A stretch of DNA of 64,000 nt from Rhodococcus oxybenzonivorans (lineage in GTDB: Bacteria; Actinomycetota; Actinomycetes; Mycobacteriales; Mycobacteriaceae): assembly GCF_003130705.1 (NCBI RefSeq), contig NZ_CP021354.1, positions 1,736,001-1,800,000 on the forward strand. The letters run 5' to 3'. Every line of letters starts with the position of its first letter. The stretch's first letter is position 1. The translations under genes and the position numbers were made by a program. Under the pieces are notes generated by a model. That model was given only the letters and a program-made list of their open reading frames with translations. It was not told where the DNA came from and did not search any database. Positions 1-8,594 of the stretch are shown one piece after another.

Positions 1-1
1 C

Positions 2-1117
2 AAGCACATCACCCACGACGAGCTCCTCCGCAACCATCACGCGGTCGTCTACGCGGTGGGCGCGTCGAGTGACCGACGCTTGAACATCCCCGGCGAGGAC
101 CTACCCGGAGTCCACGCTGCCACGGAGTTCGTTGCCTGGTACAACGGCCACCCGGACTATGCAGATCGCACGTTCGACCTCTCCGGGAAGCGGGCCGTGA
201 TCGTCGGAAACGGCAACGTCGCGCTGGACGTCGCCCGCATCCTCACGATGAACGTGGCGGAGCTGGAACGGACGGACATCGCCGACCACGCACTTGCTGC
301 ATTGCGCAACAGCAACATCGAGGAGGTTGTTCTCCTGGGTCGCCGAGGTCCCGCTCAAGCGGCATACAGCAACCCCGAGTTCCTTGCGCTCGGCGATCTC
401 GAGAACGTGGACGTCGTCATCGACGAGGCCGATCTCGACCTCGATGACGGCAGCCGCGCACTGCTCGACGACCCGGCCACTGCGATGAAGGTCCGGCTGG
501 CGCAGGAGTTCGCCGCACGCACTCCGCGGCCCGGACACAAGCGGATCGTGTTCCGGTACCTGACGTCCCCGCTCGACATCACGGGATCCGGTAGAGCCGA
601 GGCGCTGCGCTACGGACGCAACGAACTCGTCGTCGACGAGTCCGGCGCCGTCGTCGCCCGGCCCGTCGACGACATCGGCTCGCTCGACACCTCTCTCGTG
701 CTCCGCTCCATCGGCTACCGCGGCAATCCCGTGGGTGGCGTCGCGTTCGACGAGAAACGTGGCGTCATCCCCAACGAACGCGGCCGCGTATCCGACCGGG
801 TGTATGTCACCGGGTGGATCAAGCGCGGTCCGAGCGGTGTCATCGGAACCAACAAGGCCTGCGCCAAGGAGACGGTCGCCGCCCTGCTCGAGGACTTCGA
901 GGCGGGAAAACTTCGCGGCGACGTCGGAACCCGCAAGGACGTCAAGAAGCTCGTCGAGCGCCGGCAGCCGGAGCAGATCGGTTTCACCGGCTGGCGGGCG
1001 ATCGACAAGGCCGAGACCGCGCGCGCGGAAGGGTCCGGCCGACCCCGGGTGAAGATGACGGACAAGGTCGAAATGGTGGCTGTCGCCCGCAAGCGGAGAC
1101 GTCTCTTCGCTCGTTGA
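2..1117 (+). CDS. FprA-like ferredoxin/flavodoxin-NADP+ reductase, 5'-truncated by the window
   Basis: This is the C-terminal 371 residues of an adrenodoxin-reductase-like flavoprotein that moves electrons between NADP(H) and ferredoxin. The frame is open from the first bases, so the FAD-binding N-terminus lies outside the window. The visible part has the NADP-binding glycine motif GNGNVALDVAR (about residues 69-79) and the closing FAD/NADP segment GWIKRGPSGVIGTNKA (from about residue 271), both typical of mycobacterial FprA. The C-terminal 80 residues are rich in Lys and Arg, as in FprA homologues. It ends 36 bases before a same-strand quinone reductase-like gene. The family call is strong. 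Which ferredoxin it serves cannot be seen. Confidence 0.88.
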   Translation, partial: KHITHDELLRNHHAVVYAVGASSDRRLNIPGEDLPGVHAATEFVAWYNGHPDYADRTFDLSGKRAVIVGNGNVALDVARILTMNVAELERTDIADHALAALRNSNIEEVVLLGRRGPAQAAYSNPEFLALGDLENVDVVIDEADLDLDDGSRALLDDPATAMKVRLAQEFAARTPRPGHKRIVFRYLTSPLDITGSGRAEALRYGRNELVVDESGAVVARPVDDIGSLDTSLVLRSIGYRGNPVGGVAFDEKRGVIPNERGRVSDRVYVTGWIKRGPSGVIGTNKACAKETVAALLEDFEAGKLRGDVGTRKDVKKLVERRQPEQIGFTGWRAIDKAETARAEGSGRPRVKMTDKVEMVAVARKRRRLFAR

Positions 1118-1153
1118 TCACTTCCGGTCCCGGTACGCGTCTAGCATTCGGGA

Positions 1154-2128
1154 ATGCGCGCAGTGGTGGTGACGGAACTGTCCGGGCCGGATGGCATGAC
1201 GGTGCAGGAGGTGCCCGAACCGCAGGCTGAGGGTGCGGTGCTGATCGATGTCCGGGCGAGTGGGGTGTGTTTCCCCGACCTGCTGATCAGCTACGGCAAG
1301 TATCAGATTCGGCCCGAGCCGCCGTTCGTTCCCGGGGCGGAAGTGGCCGGGGTTGTCGTGTCGGCGCCGCCGGACTGCGGGCTCGAACCCGGTCGGCGGG
1401 TGCTGGCTGTCTCGCACGTCGGCGGATACGCCGAGCGGGTCGCCGTGCCACCCGCGCAGGTGCTGCCGATCCCCGACTCGCTGAGCTTCGAGGCCGCTGC
1501 GTCCCTCATCGTCAACTATCAGACGATGGAGTTCGCGCTGCAACGGCGGGCGCAATTACGTTCCGGCGAGACGGTCGTCGTGCTGGGCGCGGCGGGTGGT
1601 GTCGGCACGTCGACGATCCAGCTCGCGAAGGCCCACGGCGCGCGGGTGATCGCCGTCGTGCGGCGGGACGGTGCCGGGGACTTCCTGCGGGAATTGGGCG
1701 CCGACGAGGTCGTGCAGCTCAGGGAAGGCTGGGGCGAGCATGTTCGCGCCCTGACCGGTGGTGTCGGCGCGCAGGTGGTCGTCGATCCGGTCGGTGGTGA
1801 CGCATTCGACGAAGCGGTGCGGGTCCTGGCCCCGGAAGGGCGGCTGCTGGTCATCGGGTTCGCCGGCGGAGCGATTCCCGAGGTCAAATTGAATCGTGTG
1901 CTCTTTCGCAACATCAGCATCGTCGGGGCGGCGTGGGGTGAATTCCTCCGTACCGAACCGGCCGCGCTGGCCGAGGTGCACGCTGCGCTGCTCGGCCACA
2001 TCGAGCGAGGTCTGACGCCGTTGGTGAAGAGCCGATACCCGCTGGCCGACGCCGCCGAGGCGCTGCGCGACCTCGAGACGGGGCGGGTGCTGGGCAAAGC
2101 CGTACTCGTGCAGGAACGCGAGCAGTGA
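1154..2128 (+). CDS. Zinc-free MDR oxidoreductase (NADPH:quinone reductase type)
   Basis: The 324-residue protein belongs to the medium-chain dehydrogenase/reductase superfamily. It has an N-terminal GroES-like domain containing FVPGAEVAGVV (residues 58-68) and a Rossmann domain with GAAGGVGTSTIQLAK (145-159). The structural-zinc cysteine cluster and catalytic zinc ligands of alcohol dehydrogenases are missing, which points to the quinone oxidoreductase/enoyl reductase branch. It probably uses NADPH to reduce a quinone or activated alkene in the cytosol. Length is normal for the branch. The ATG start lies 36 bases after the preceding stop, so co-transcription is possible. The substrate is unknown. 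Confidence 0.85.
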   Translation: MRAVVVTELSGPDGMTVQEVPEPQAEGAVLIDVRASGVCFPDLLISYGKYQIRPEPPFVPGAEVAGVVVSAPPDCGLEPGRRVLAVSHVGGYAERVAVPPAQVLPIPDSLSFEAAASLIVNYQTMEFALQRRAQLRSGETVVVLGAAGGVGTSTIQLAKAHGARVIAVVRRDGAGDFLRELGADEVVQLREGWGEHVRALTGGVGAQVVVDPVGGDAFDEAVRVLAPEGRLLVIGFAGGAIPEVKLNRVLFRNISIVGAAWGEFLRTEPAALAEVHAALLGHIERGLTPLVKSRYPLADAAEALRDLETGRVLGKAVLVQEREQ

Positions 2129-2164
2129 CGCTGTGACACCCGACACCGATAATTCGGTTGCGGC

Positions 2165-2189
2165 ATAGTTGCTCTTCGGCAATAGTTGC
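2165..2189. promoter_or_regulatory. Probable MarR operator upstream of the MarR-MFS pair
   Basis: The octamer ATAGTTGC occurs at 2165-2172 and again at 2182-2189. The second copy lies in a perfect inverted repeat GCAA-TAG-TTGC (2179-2189), 20 bases before the GTG start of the MarR gene. Position and symmetry suit an autoregulatory MarR site controlling both the regulator and the coupled efflux gene. No binding evidence is available. Confidence 0.45.
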
Positions 2190-2209
2190 ATCTGCGCTAG
2201 CATTTCGGG

Positions 2210-2680
2210 GTGGCCGACAACTCTCCCGCTCTTCTCTTCGAGGTACTCAACGATTTCTTCTCGCAAGTGCTGTGTGTGGGGGAGTCGGAGTCGATGGACG
2301 CCCTGATCGAGCTGGACCTCACGTTCTCTCAGGTACGCATGCTTTTCGCGCTCGCGCAGCACGGTGAGCCACTGCCGATCAACGAGGTTGCGGAACGGTT
2401 ACGGCTCTCGGTGGCAGCAGCCGGTCGGAACGTCGACCAGCTCGTAAAGCTCGGTCTCGTCGTTCGTCGGGAGGACGACCGTGACCGAAGGGTCAAGCGA
2501 GTGTCCTTGTCGGAGGCGGGGCACAAGCTGGCCAACCAGCACATCGACTGCAAGCGTGATCAGTTGCGGCAGTTCGCATGGCGGATTCCGGAGGCCGAGC
2601 GGGCTCGACTGATCGAGGCCCTACAACCGATCCTCGCAGGAAACTTCCTGCGGGAAGACAACCAGGAGACATTCGGATGA
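2210..2680 (+). CDS. MarR-family transcriptional regulator
   Basis: The 156-residue protein has a MarR winged helix: an HTH at about residues 56-82 (INEVAERLRLSVAAAGRNVD) followed by a wing with REDDRDRRVKRVSLSEAG. The helices on either side would form the dimer interface. The GTG start is chosen because it follows a candidate operator and no better upstream start is present. The stop overlaps the start of an MFS exporter (ATGA), so the two are translationally coupled, the usual arrangement of a repressor with the drug or toxicant pump it controls. The inducing ligand is unknown. Confidence 0.9.
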   Translation: MADNSPALLFEVLNDFFSQVLCVGESESMDALIELDLTFSQVRMLFALAQHGEPLPINEVAERLRLSVAAAGRNVDQLVKLGLVVRREDDRDRRVKRVSLSEAGHKLANQHIDCKRDQLRQFAWRIPEAERARLIEALQPILAGNFLREDNQETFG

Positions 2681-4206
2681 CATCGCCGAACGCCGCGCCC
2701 GCGGTGCCCGACAAGCTCGACGGCACGGTCCTCAAGATCGCGTCGGTGGTGGTGCTCGGCGCCATCATGTCGATCCTCGATGTGACCGTGGTCAGCGTCG
2801 CGCTGCCGACATTCGCCACCGAGTTCGACAGCACCTACGCCACCGTTGCGTGGACGATGACCGGGTACACGCTCGCGCTCGCTACCGTCATCCCTCTCAC
2901 AGGGTGGGCGGCCGACAGGTTCGGCACCAAGCGCCTGTACATGACCGCACTGATCCTGTTCGTGCTCGGCTCGGTGCTGTGTAGTTTCGCCTGGGACATC
3001 ACGACGCTGATCGGATTCCGCGTGCTCCAGGGTCTCGGCGGCGGCATGTTGATGCCGCTCGGCATGACCATCATGACAAGGGCGGCCGGCCCGGATCGAG
3101 TCGGCCGGGTCATGGCGGTGCTCGGTATCCCGATGCTGCTCGGACCCATCGGCGGTCCGATCCTCGGCGGCTGGCTGATCGAGGCGGCCAGCTGGCACTG
3201 GATCTTCCTGATCAACCTGCCCATCGGTATCGTCGCGCTCGCGGCGGCGTTCATCATCCTGCCGTCGGATCGGCCTTCGCCGTCGGAGTCCTTCGATTTC
3301 CTCGGAATGCTGCTGCTCTCGCCCGGCCTGGCGCTGTTTCTCTTCGGTGTGTCGTCCATTCCCGAGGTCGGCACCGTGGCCTCGGCCCGAGTGCTGGTGT
3401 CCGGAGCCATCGGATTGATGCTCATCATCGCGTTCGTCTTCCATGCGCTTCGCAAGGACCACCCGCTGATCGACCTCCGCCTGTTCAAGAACCGGCAGTT
3501 GTCGGTCGCGGTCATCACCACCTCGCTGTTCATCGTCGCGTTCATGGGTGCAGGTCTGCTCTTCCCGAGTTACTTCATCCAGGTCGGGGGACACACCACT
3601 CTGGCCGCCGGTCTGCTGATGGCTCCGCAGGGAATCGGCGCGATGCTGACCATGCCGGTCGCCGGTCGGCTCGTCGACAAGATCGGTCCGGGCAAGATCG
3701 TGCTCACGGGTCTGCCGCTGATTCTGATCGGCCTGGGAGTGTTCACCCAGGTCGCAGGGGATTCACCGGCGTGGCTGCTGATGGGTGCGCTGTTCGTGAT
3801 GGGCCTGGGAATGGGTTGCACCATGATGCCGCTGATGACCGCAGCCATCGTCACCCTGTCCAACGAGCAGGTCGCGCGTGGTTCTTCGCTGATGAACATC
3901 GTCCAGCAGACCGCGGGTTCGATCGGTACCGCCGTCATGTCGGTCGTTCTGACGAACCAGCTACTCGATCGGGGTCTCGACAACCAGACCGTGGCGATGC
4001 AGCACGTTCCCGAGGTGGCCGCGCAGCAGCCTCCCGGCGCCGTCGACAGCATTCTTAATGCCGCGGCCGACGCCTTTGGCAACACCTTCATGGTGGCGAC
4101 CGTGCTCATCGCACTGACTCTGATTCCGGCGTTCCTGTTGCCGCGGAAGAAGACGGTGAATCCGGCGCTCGAAGCAGAGGATGTTCCGCAGATCATGATG
4201 CACTGA
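2677..4206 (+). CDS. DHA2-type MFS multidrug exporter (EmrB/QacA family)
   Basis: A 509-residue membrane transporter with about 14 hydrophobic segments, the number expected of the DHA2 drug:H+ antiporters. Visible family features are SILDVTVVSVALPTF near residue 30 (motif D1), WAADRFGTKRLYM in the first cytoplasmic loop (motif A), and a motif C-like GIPMLLGPIGGPILGGW stretch in segment 5. The ATG overlaps the stop of the upstream MarR gene by four bases, so this start is preferred over earlier in-frame starts inside that gene. It probably exports hydrophobic drugs or toxic metabolites under MarR control. A perfect terminator hairpin follows. Confidence 0.9.
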   Translation: MTSPNAAPAVPDKLDGTVLKIASVVVLGAIMSILDVTVVSVALPTFATEFDSTYATVAWTMTGYTLALATVIPLTGWAADRFGTKRLYMTALILFVLGSVLCSFAWDITTLIGFRVLQGLGGGMLMPLGMTIMTRAAGPDRVGRVMAVLGIPMLLGPIGGPILGGWLIEAASWHWIFLINLPIGIVALAAAFIILPSDRPSPSESFDFLGMLLLSPGLALFLFGVSSIPEVGTVASARVLVSGAIGLMLIIAFVFHALRKDHPLIDLRLFKNRQLSVAVITTSLFIVAFMGAGLLFPSYFIQVGGHTTLAAGLLMAPQGIGAMLTMPVAGRLVDKIGPGKIVLTGLPLILIGLGVFTQVAGDSPAWLLMGALFVMGLGMGCTMMPLMTAAIVTLSNEQVARGSSLMNIVQQTAGSIGTAVMSVVLTNQLLDRGLDNQTVAMQHVPEVAAQQPPGAVDSILNAAADAFGNTFMVATVLIALTLIPAFLLPRKKTVNPALEAEDVPQIMMH

Positions 4207-4236
4207 CCGGCTGCGTGGGGGATCCGGCGTATCGCG

Positions 4237-4276
4237 GCGAGGGGCGGCAAGCACTTGTGTGCTTGCCGCCCCTCGC
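4237..4276 (+). terminator. Rho-independent-type terminator of the MarR-MFS operon
   Basis: A perfect 18-bp stem, left arm GCGAGGGGCGGCAAGCAC (4237-4254), loop TTGT, right arm 4259-4276, begins 30 bases after the MFS stop. It lacks a strong T tract, which is common in actinobacterial terminators. Confidence 0.8.
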
Positions 4277-4363
4277 GTTCCCGGCTACCCGGAATACTCC
4301 CATGTGGTTGAATGTTGTATCACATTGATGCACGCCTGACTGTGCGGTTCGGGAGGAACATTG

Positions 4364-5461
4364 ATGCAGTTCGGAATATTCACCGTCGGCGACGTGACGA
4401 CCGACCCCACCACTGGCCGCACTCCGTCCGAGCACGAGCGCATCAAGGCGATGACCACCATTGCCACACACGCCGAAGAGGTCGGGCTCGATGTCTTTGC
4501 GACCGGCGAGCATCACAATCCGCCTTTCGTCCCGTCGTCCCCGACGACCATGCTGGGGTATCTCGCCGCCAAGACGAAAAAGATCATCCTCTCGACGTCG
4601 ACAACGCTGATCACGACCAACGACCCGGTGAAGATCGCCGAGGACTACGCCATGCTGTCGCATCTCGCCGACGGACGCGTCGACCTGATGATGGGCCGCG
4701 GCAATACGGCTCCGGTCTATCCGTGGTTCGGCCAGGACATCCGCCAGGGCATTCCGCTGGCGCTCGAGCATTACCGGTTGCTGCGTCGACTCTGGGACGA
4801 AGAGGTCGTGGACTGGCAGGGACAGTTCCGTACCCCCTTGCAGGGCTTCACCTCGACGCCGCGGCCGCTCGACGGTATTGCGCCGTTCGTGTGGCACGGC
4901 TCCATCCGCAGCCCGGAAATCGCGGAGATCGCGGCCTTTCACGGCGACGGATTCTTCGCGAACAACATCTTCTGGCCCAAGGAGCACTACATCGAGCTCA
5001 TCAATCTGTACCGGGAGCGCTACGAGCATTACGGTCACGGGCGCGCTGATCAGGCGATCGTCGGATTGGGTGGGCAGGTGTTCATGCGAAAGAACGCACG
5101 GGACGCCGTCGACGAGTTCCGACCCTACTTCGACAACGCCCCGGTGTACGGGCACGGCCCCAGCCTCGAAGACTTCACCGCGCAGACGCCGTTGACGGTC
5201 GGGACGCCCGAGCAGGTGATCGAGAAGACCCTCATGTTCGCCGACTTCTTCGGCGACTATCAGCGTCAGCTGTTCCTCGTCGATCATGCAGGCCTTCCCC
5301 TGAAGACGGTGCTCGAACAGCTGGACCTGCTCGGTGGCGAGGTGGTTCCTGTGCTGCGCAGGGAGTTTGCCGCCCGTCGTCCGGCGCACGTGCCGGAGAA
5401 TCCACCGACGCACGCGTCGATGAAGGCCGATCGGACGTTGACCGAGGCCACCCCTCGGTAG
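4364..5461 (+). CDS. LLM-class flavin-dependent oxidoreductase (CE1758-like)
   Basis: A 365-residue luciferase-like (beta/alpha)8 protein. It begins MQFGIFTVGDV and continues with FATGEHHNPPF near residue 48 and LADGRVDLMMGRGN near residue 105, both characteristic of bacterial-luciferase-like FMN or F420 enzymes. The sequence resembles the CE1758-type subgroup of putative FMN-dependent monooxygenases (recalled, not searched). ATG 4364 is chosen over TTG 4361 because GGAGGA lies six bases upstream. It stands alone after a terminator, with a pirin gene downstream on the same strand. The substrate cannot be read from sequence. Confidence 0.85.
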   Translation: MQFGIFTVGDVTTDPTTGRTPSEHERIKAMTTIATHAEEVGLDVFATGEHHNPPFVPSSPTTMLGYLAAKTKKIILSTSTTLITTNDPVKIAEDYAMLSHLADGRVDLMMGRGNTAPVYPWFGQDIRQGIPLALEHYRLLRRLWDEEVVDWQGQFRTPLQGFTSTPRPLDGIAPFVWHGSIRSPEIAEIAAFHGDGFFANNIFWPKEHYIELINLYRERYEHYGHGRADQAIVGLGGQVFMRKNARDAVDEFRPYFDNAPVYGHGPSLEDFTAQTPLTVGTPEQVIEKTLMFADFFGDYQRQLFLVDHAGLPLKTVLEQLDLLGGEVVPVLRREFAARRPAHVPENPPTHASMKADRTLTEATPR

Positions 5462-5543
5462 AACTGATCTGGCGCCTGGAGACGAGACTCCGAGCGTCGT
5501 ACACGTGGTACCGCGCAGAGCCGACGAAAGGCACGATGGAATC

Positions 5544-6521
5544 GTGAGCAATGTGGAAGCGAATTCGGTGGAGAAGCGGTGTGAGTCCCGTCCCGGTGGC
5601 GAGGGTATCGAGGTGCTGAGCGCGCGCGAGGTTCCGCTGGGCGGCCCTCGCGCCATGCCGGTCCGGCGCACTCTGCCGCAGCGCGATCGTTCACTGATCG
5701 GGGCATGGTGCTTCGCCGATCACTACGGTCCGGACGATGTCGGACTCACCGGGGGGATGAACGTCCCGCCGCATCCACACACCGGGCTGCAGACAGTGAG
5801 CTGGTTGTTCACCGGCGAAATCGAGCACCGCGACAGCATCGGCTCACACGCCATGGTCCGGCCCGGCGAACTGAACCTGATGACGGCGGGGCGGGGCATC
5901 GCACATTCGGAGGTGTCGACGCCGGAGACGCACATTCTGCACGGAGCCCAGCTGTGGGTGGCGTTGCCCGCCTCGGCTCAGGACGCGCCGCCCGCCTTCG
6001 ACACCTATGCGCCGGAACCGGTGGAGTTGGACGGCGCAACGGTCCGGGTGTTTCTCGGTACCACAGCGGGGTCGACATCGCCGGTCCGGACCTTCTCGCC
6101 GCTGCTGGGGGCGGAGGTCCTGCTGGATCCGGGTGCCGACGTCACCTTCGACATCGAACCCGGTTTCGAGGTCGGGGTTCTGGTCGACGAAGGCGACGTC
6201 CGGCTACGCGGAACCCCGCTGAAGTGGGCGGAACTCGGCTATCAGCCGCCGGGGTCCTCGGTAGTGGCACTGCGAAATACGGGTGAAACCCGCGCCCGGC
6301 TGCTGCTGCTCGGCGGCGAGCCACTCGGCGAGCAGGTGATCATGTGGTGGAACTTCCTCGGTCGCAGTCACGACGACATCGTCGGCTACCGCCGGGACTG
6401 GCAGTCGGAAATCCGTGGCTCAGGGTCCGCCGACTACCGGTTCGGAACCGTCGAAGGATACGACGGTTCGGCTTTGCCTGCGCCCGAGCTGCCGAACAGC
6501 CGGCTGAAACCGCGCGGCTGA
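5544..6521 (+). CDS. Pirin-family cupin protein
   Basis: The 325-residue protein has the pirin double-cupin layout. The first cupin carries PPHPHTGLQTVSWLF followed by GEIEHRDSIGS and a downstream AHSE, giving the His/His/His/Glu metal ligands of the family. A conserved FADHYGP segment precedes it. Pirins bind Fe or other divalent metals, and some have quercetinase activity or bind regulators. Here the role is unassigned. GTG 5544 is preferred because GAAAGG lies 12 bases upstream and the conserved region begins soon after. It converges with the dehydratase gene, leaving 11 bases between stops. Confidence 0.88.
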   Translation: MSNVEANSVEKRCESRPGGEGIEVLSAREVPLGGPRAMPVRRTLPQRDRSLIGAWCFADHYGPDDVGLTGGMNVPPHPHTGLQTVSWLFTGEIEHRDSIGSHAMVRPGELNLMTAGRGIAHSEVSTPETHILHGAQLWVALPASAQDAPPAFDTYAPEPVELDGATVRVFLGTTAGSTSPVRTFSPLLGAEVLLDPGADVTFDIEPGFEVGVLVDEGDVRLRGTPLKWAELGYQPPGSSVVALRNTGETRARLLLLGGEPLGEQVIMWWNFLGRSHDDIVGYRRDWQSEIRGSGSADYRFGTVEGYDGSALPAPELPNSRLKPRG

Positions 6522-6532
6522 TCCCTCGCCCT

Positions 6533-7486
6533 TCAGTAGCTGGTCAGTGCGGTGTTGGCCCCGCACAGGACGACACACAGCGGTCGATCCGAGGACGGTA
6601 CGAGTTCGCCGGTGAGGATCGCGGCGAGCGCCGCCGCCGTGCCGTGTTCGACGACGATCCGGAACTCCTCCCACAGGAGCGTTCGCGCGTCGAGCAGTGC
6701 GCTGTCATCCACGACGAGGCTGTCGACGGGCCGCCCCGACACGGTGGCCCACGCGATCGAGCCGATCTGAGTGGCCCCGAGGGAGTCGCCGGCAATGCTG
6801 TCGATGTCGATGTCCACGGGACGGCGTGCCGCGACGGCCGTGTGCAGGGTGGCCGCGCCGCGCGGTTCCACACCGATGATGGCGTCGTCGTCGCGGCTAC
6901 CCGCGACGATGCCCGACAGCAGACCGCCGCCGCCCACGGCGACCACGTAGGTGACCGGTTCGGGGACGTCGTCCTGGATCTCGAGGGCGATGGTGCCCGC
7001 TCCCGCGACGATGTCCGGAAGGTCGTAGGCGTGCAGCGCCAGTGCGTTCGACGACTCGGCGAGCTCTGCGGCGTACGCGGCGGCCTCCGCATAACGGTCA
7101 CCCACCGTGCGGACATCCGCCCCCAGCGCCCGCAGTTTCTCGATCTTGATGTCGGGCGCGGTATCCGGCACCACCACGGTGCATCTCACACCGCGCAGGC
7201 GTGACGCCCAGGCGGCGCCGATCGCGGCGTTTCCACCGGAGGCGATGACGACCCCCGCGTCGGCGAGCTGCCCCTCCTCCTCTGCGTGAAGCAAGGCGTT
7301 GAGACTGCCGCGGACCTTGAACGATCCGCCGTACTGGAGGAATTCGAGCTTGAAGATCACCGGAACGTCACCGTGGGCCGTCGGAACGGTGGCCCGGAAG
7401 GTGGGAGTTCGCCGGATCAGCCCGTCGATGCGCTCGCGCGCGTGAACGACGGAAGCATGGTCCACTGTGTCTGCCATGACATACAT
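6533..7486 (-). CDS. PLP-dependent threonine/serine dehydratase-like enzyme
   Basis: A 317-residue fold-type II PLP enzyme. SFKVRG near residues 55-60 supplies the Schiff-base lysine (about K57), ASGGNAA (82-88) is the substrate loop, and GGGGLLSG from about 185 holds the PLP phosphate. It lacks a C-terminal ACT regulatory domain, so it resembles catabolic or serine dehydratase/racemase-type enzymes rather than biosynthetic IlvA. Candidate starts are ATG 7486 and ATG 7477; the longer is given. It lies 23 bases after a thioesterase gene and probably shares a transcript with it and a TetR gene. Confidence 0.85.
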   Translation of the reverse strand: MYVMADTVDHASVVHARERIDGLIRRTPTFRATVPTAHGDVPVIFKLEFLQYGGSFKVRGSLNALLHAEEEGQLADAGVVIASGGNAAIGAAWASRLRGVRCTVVVPDTAPDIKIEKLRALGADVRTVGDRYAEAAAYAAELAESSNALALHAYDLPDIVAGAGTIALEIQDDVPEPVTYVVAVGGGGLLSGIVAGSRDDDAIIGVEPRGAATLHTAVAARRPVDIDIDSIAGDSLGATQIGSIAWATVSGRPVDSLVVDDSALLDARTLLWEEFRIVVEHGTAAALAAILTGELVPSSDRPLCVVLCGANTALTSY

Positions 7487-7509
7487 CGTGTCATCTCGTG
7501 AGGGCGGTG

Positions 7510-7938
7510 CTACCGCGACTGCTTGACCGTTGCGGTTCCCTGCGCGGCGGCACAGAGCACCTCTGATCCATCCTCCTGCACTGCGTAGATGTCGCAGCGG
7601 CACAGGGCCTGGCGCCGGGTCGCGGCGTCGGCCCGAGCGTCGGCGCGAAGGATCACTCCCAGCGCCGGACGCAAGTAGGTGATGGTGAATCCGGCGGTCA
7701 TGATGTTCGCGCCGAGCACGGTGCCGGCCGCGAAGGTGAGCGCATTGTCGGCGGCGTAGGACAGGACGCCGCCGTGCACGAAACCACTCTGCTGCCGTAG
7801 ATCATCACGGACGGGAATCTCGAGGGTGGTACGGCCGTCGCCGAACTGCGTCATGCGGGCGCCCACGAGCATGCTGAACGGCTGCGCTTCCAGCACGGCC
7901 CGGGCAGAGTCCGGAGTCAAGGCGACATCCACGGTCAT
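7510..7938 (-). CDS. PaaI-type hotdog-fold thioesterase
   Basis: A 142-residue hotdog-fold acyl-CoA thioesterase. The central segment QQSGFVHGGVLSYAADNALT is the PaaI/YbgC-type active-site helix: HGG around the oxyanion hole and an acidic residue (D) on the helix. It probably hydrolyses a small or aromatic acyl-CoA. Its start follows the TetR stop by three bases, and a dehydratase follows 23 bases later, so the three genes form one minus-strand operon. The substrate is unknown. Confidence 0.86.
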   Translation of the reverse strand: MTVDVALTPDSARAVLEAQPFSMLVGARMTQFGDGRTTLEIPVRDDLRQQSGFVHGGVLSYAADNALTFAAGTVLGANIMTAGFTITYLRPALGVILRADARADAATRRQALCRCDIYAVQEDGSEVLCAAAQGTATVKQSR

Positions 7939-7941
7939 GGT

Positions 7942-8505
7942 TCACTCCTGAGTTCGTAGCGACATCCACGCGGCGCGCGCCAATTCCGGGGCCACGGCGG
8001 CGGGTTCGGTGGTCATCGAGCCGGCGAGCCAGTGCCGGGAATACTCCTGCGCAGGTCCGAGCCACAGTGCGTACAGAACATCGAAGCCGAGGCGACGGAC
8101 CGTGCCGTAATGCTCGTGGACACGCCACCAGTGCGTCACCTGGCGGAAGAATGCGGCGTTCTTGTCGTGCACACGCTGGTCGACGGCAGGGGGACGAGGC
8201 GCAGACAGGATCGCAGCCCTGTCCCGATGTATGGACACCCAGTCGAGGTGGTGTACGACCGCTCCTTCGATTCCGGTCCGTGCGTCCGCGCACTCGGACA
8301 GTGCAGTCCAGAACTGATCCTGATAGTCGGTGAGCGCGCGGAGCCAGACCTGCCCGTACAGCTCGGCCTTGTTGGGGAAGTGGTGGTACACCGCACCCAC
8401 GCTCGCCCCAACGTCCTGCCGGATGTCGGACAGTCGGGTCTCGAGAACTCCGCGGCGTGCGAAGTGTGCTTCCGCCGCATCCAACAACAGACTTTGAATC
8501 GGCAC
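7942..8505 (-). CDS. TetR-family transcriptional regulator
   Basis: The 187-residue protein has the TetR N-terminal HTH (LSDIRQDVGASVGAVYHHF, about residues 25-43) and a helical ligand-binding domain rich in Trp and His. GTG 8505 is chosen because a TATATT -10 element sits seven bases upstream, which would give a leaderless mRNA; the adjacent TTG 8508 is the alternative. A perfect inverted repeat overlaps that -10, suggesting autorepression. It leads an operon with a thioesterase and a PLP dehydratase and diverges from an adenylyl cyclase gene. Confidence 0.88.
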   Translation of the reverse strand: MPIQSLLLDAAEAHFARRGVLETRLSDIRQDVGASVGAVYHHFPNKAELYGQVWLRALTDYQDQFWTALSECADARTGIEGAVVHHLDWVSIHRDRAAILSAPRPPAVDQRVHDKNAAFFRQVTHWWRVHEHYGTVRRLGFDVLYALWLGPAQEYSRHWLAGSMTTEPAAVAPELARAAWMSLRTQE

Positions 8506-8507
8506 CA

Positions 8508-8524
8508 ACCGAATATAGTTCGGT
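8508..8524. promoter_or_regulatory. Perfect palindrome ACCGAA-N5-TTCGGT over the TetR -10 box
   Basis: The 17-bp palindrome ACCGAATATAGTTCGGT lies immediately upstream of the TetR GTG. On the minus strand it contains TATATT, a good -10 hexamer, seven bases from the start. A TetR dimer bound here would block its own promoter and possibly influence the divergent cyclase gene. Confidence 0.6.
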
Positions 8525-8594
8525 CTCGCCGTCCGTGGGAAGGACTTCCCGTAATCTCCGCGATCAAGGCCGTGATGCCTGCGACGATGAGGAC

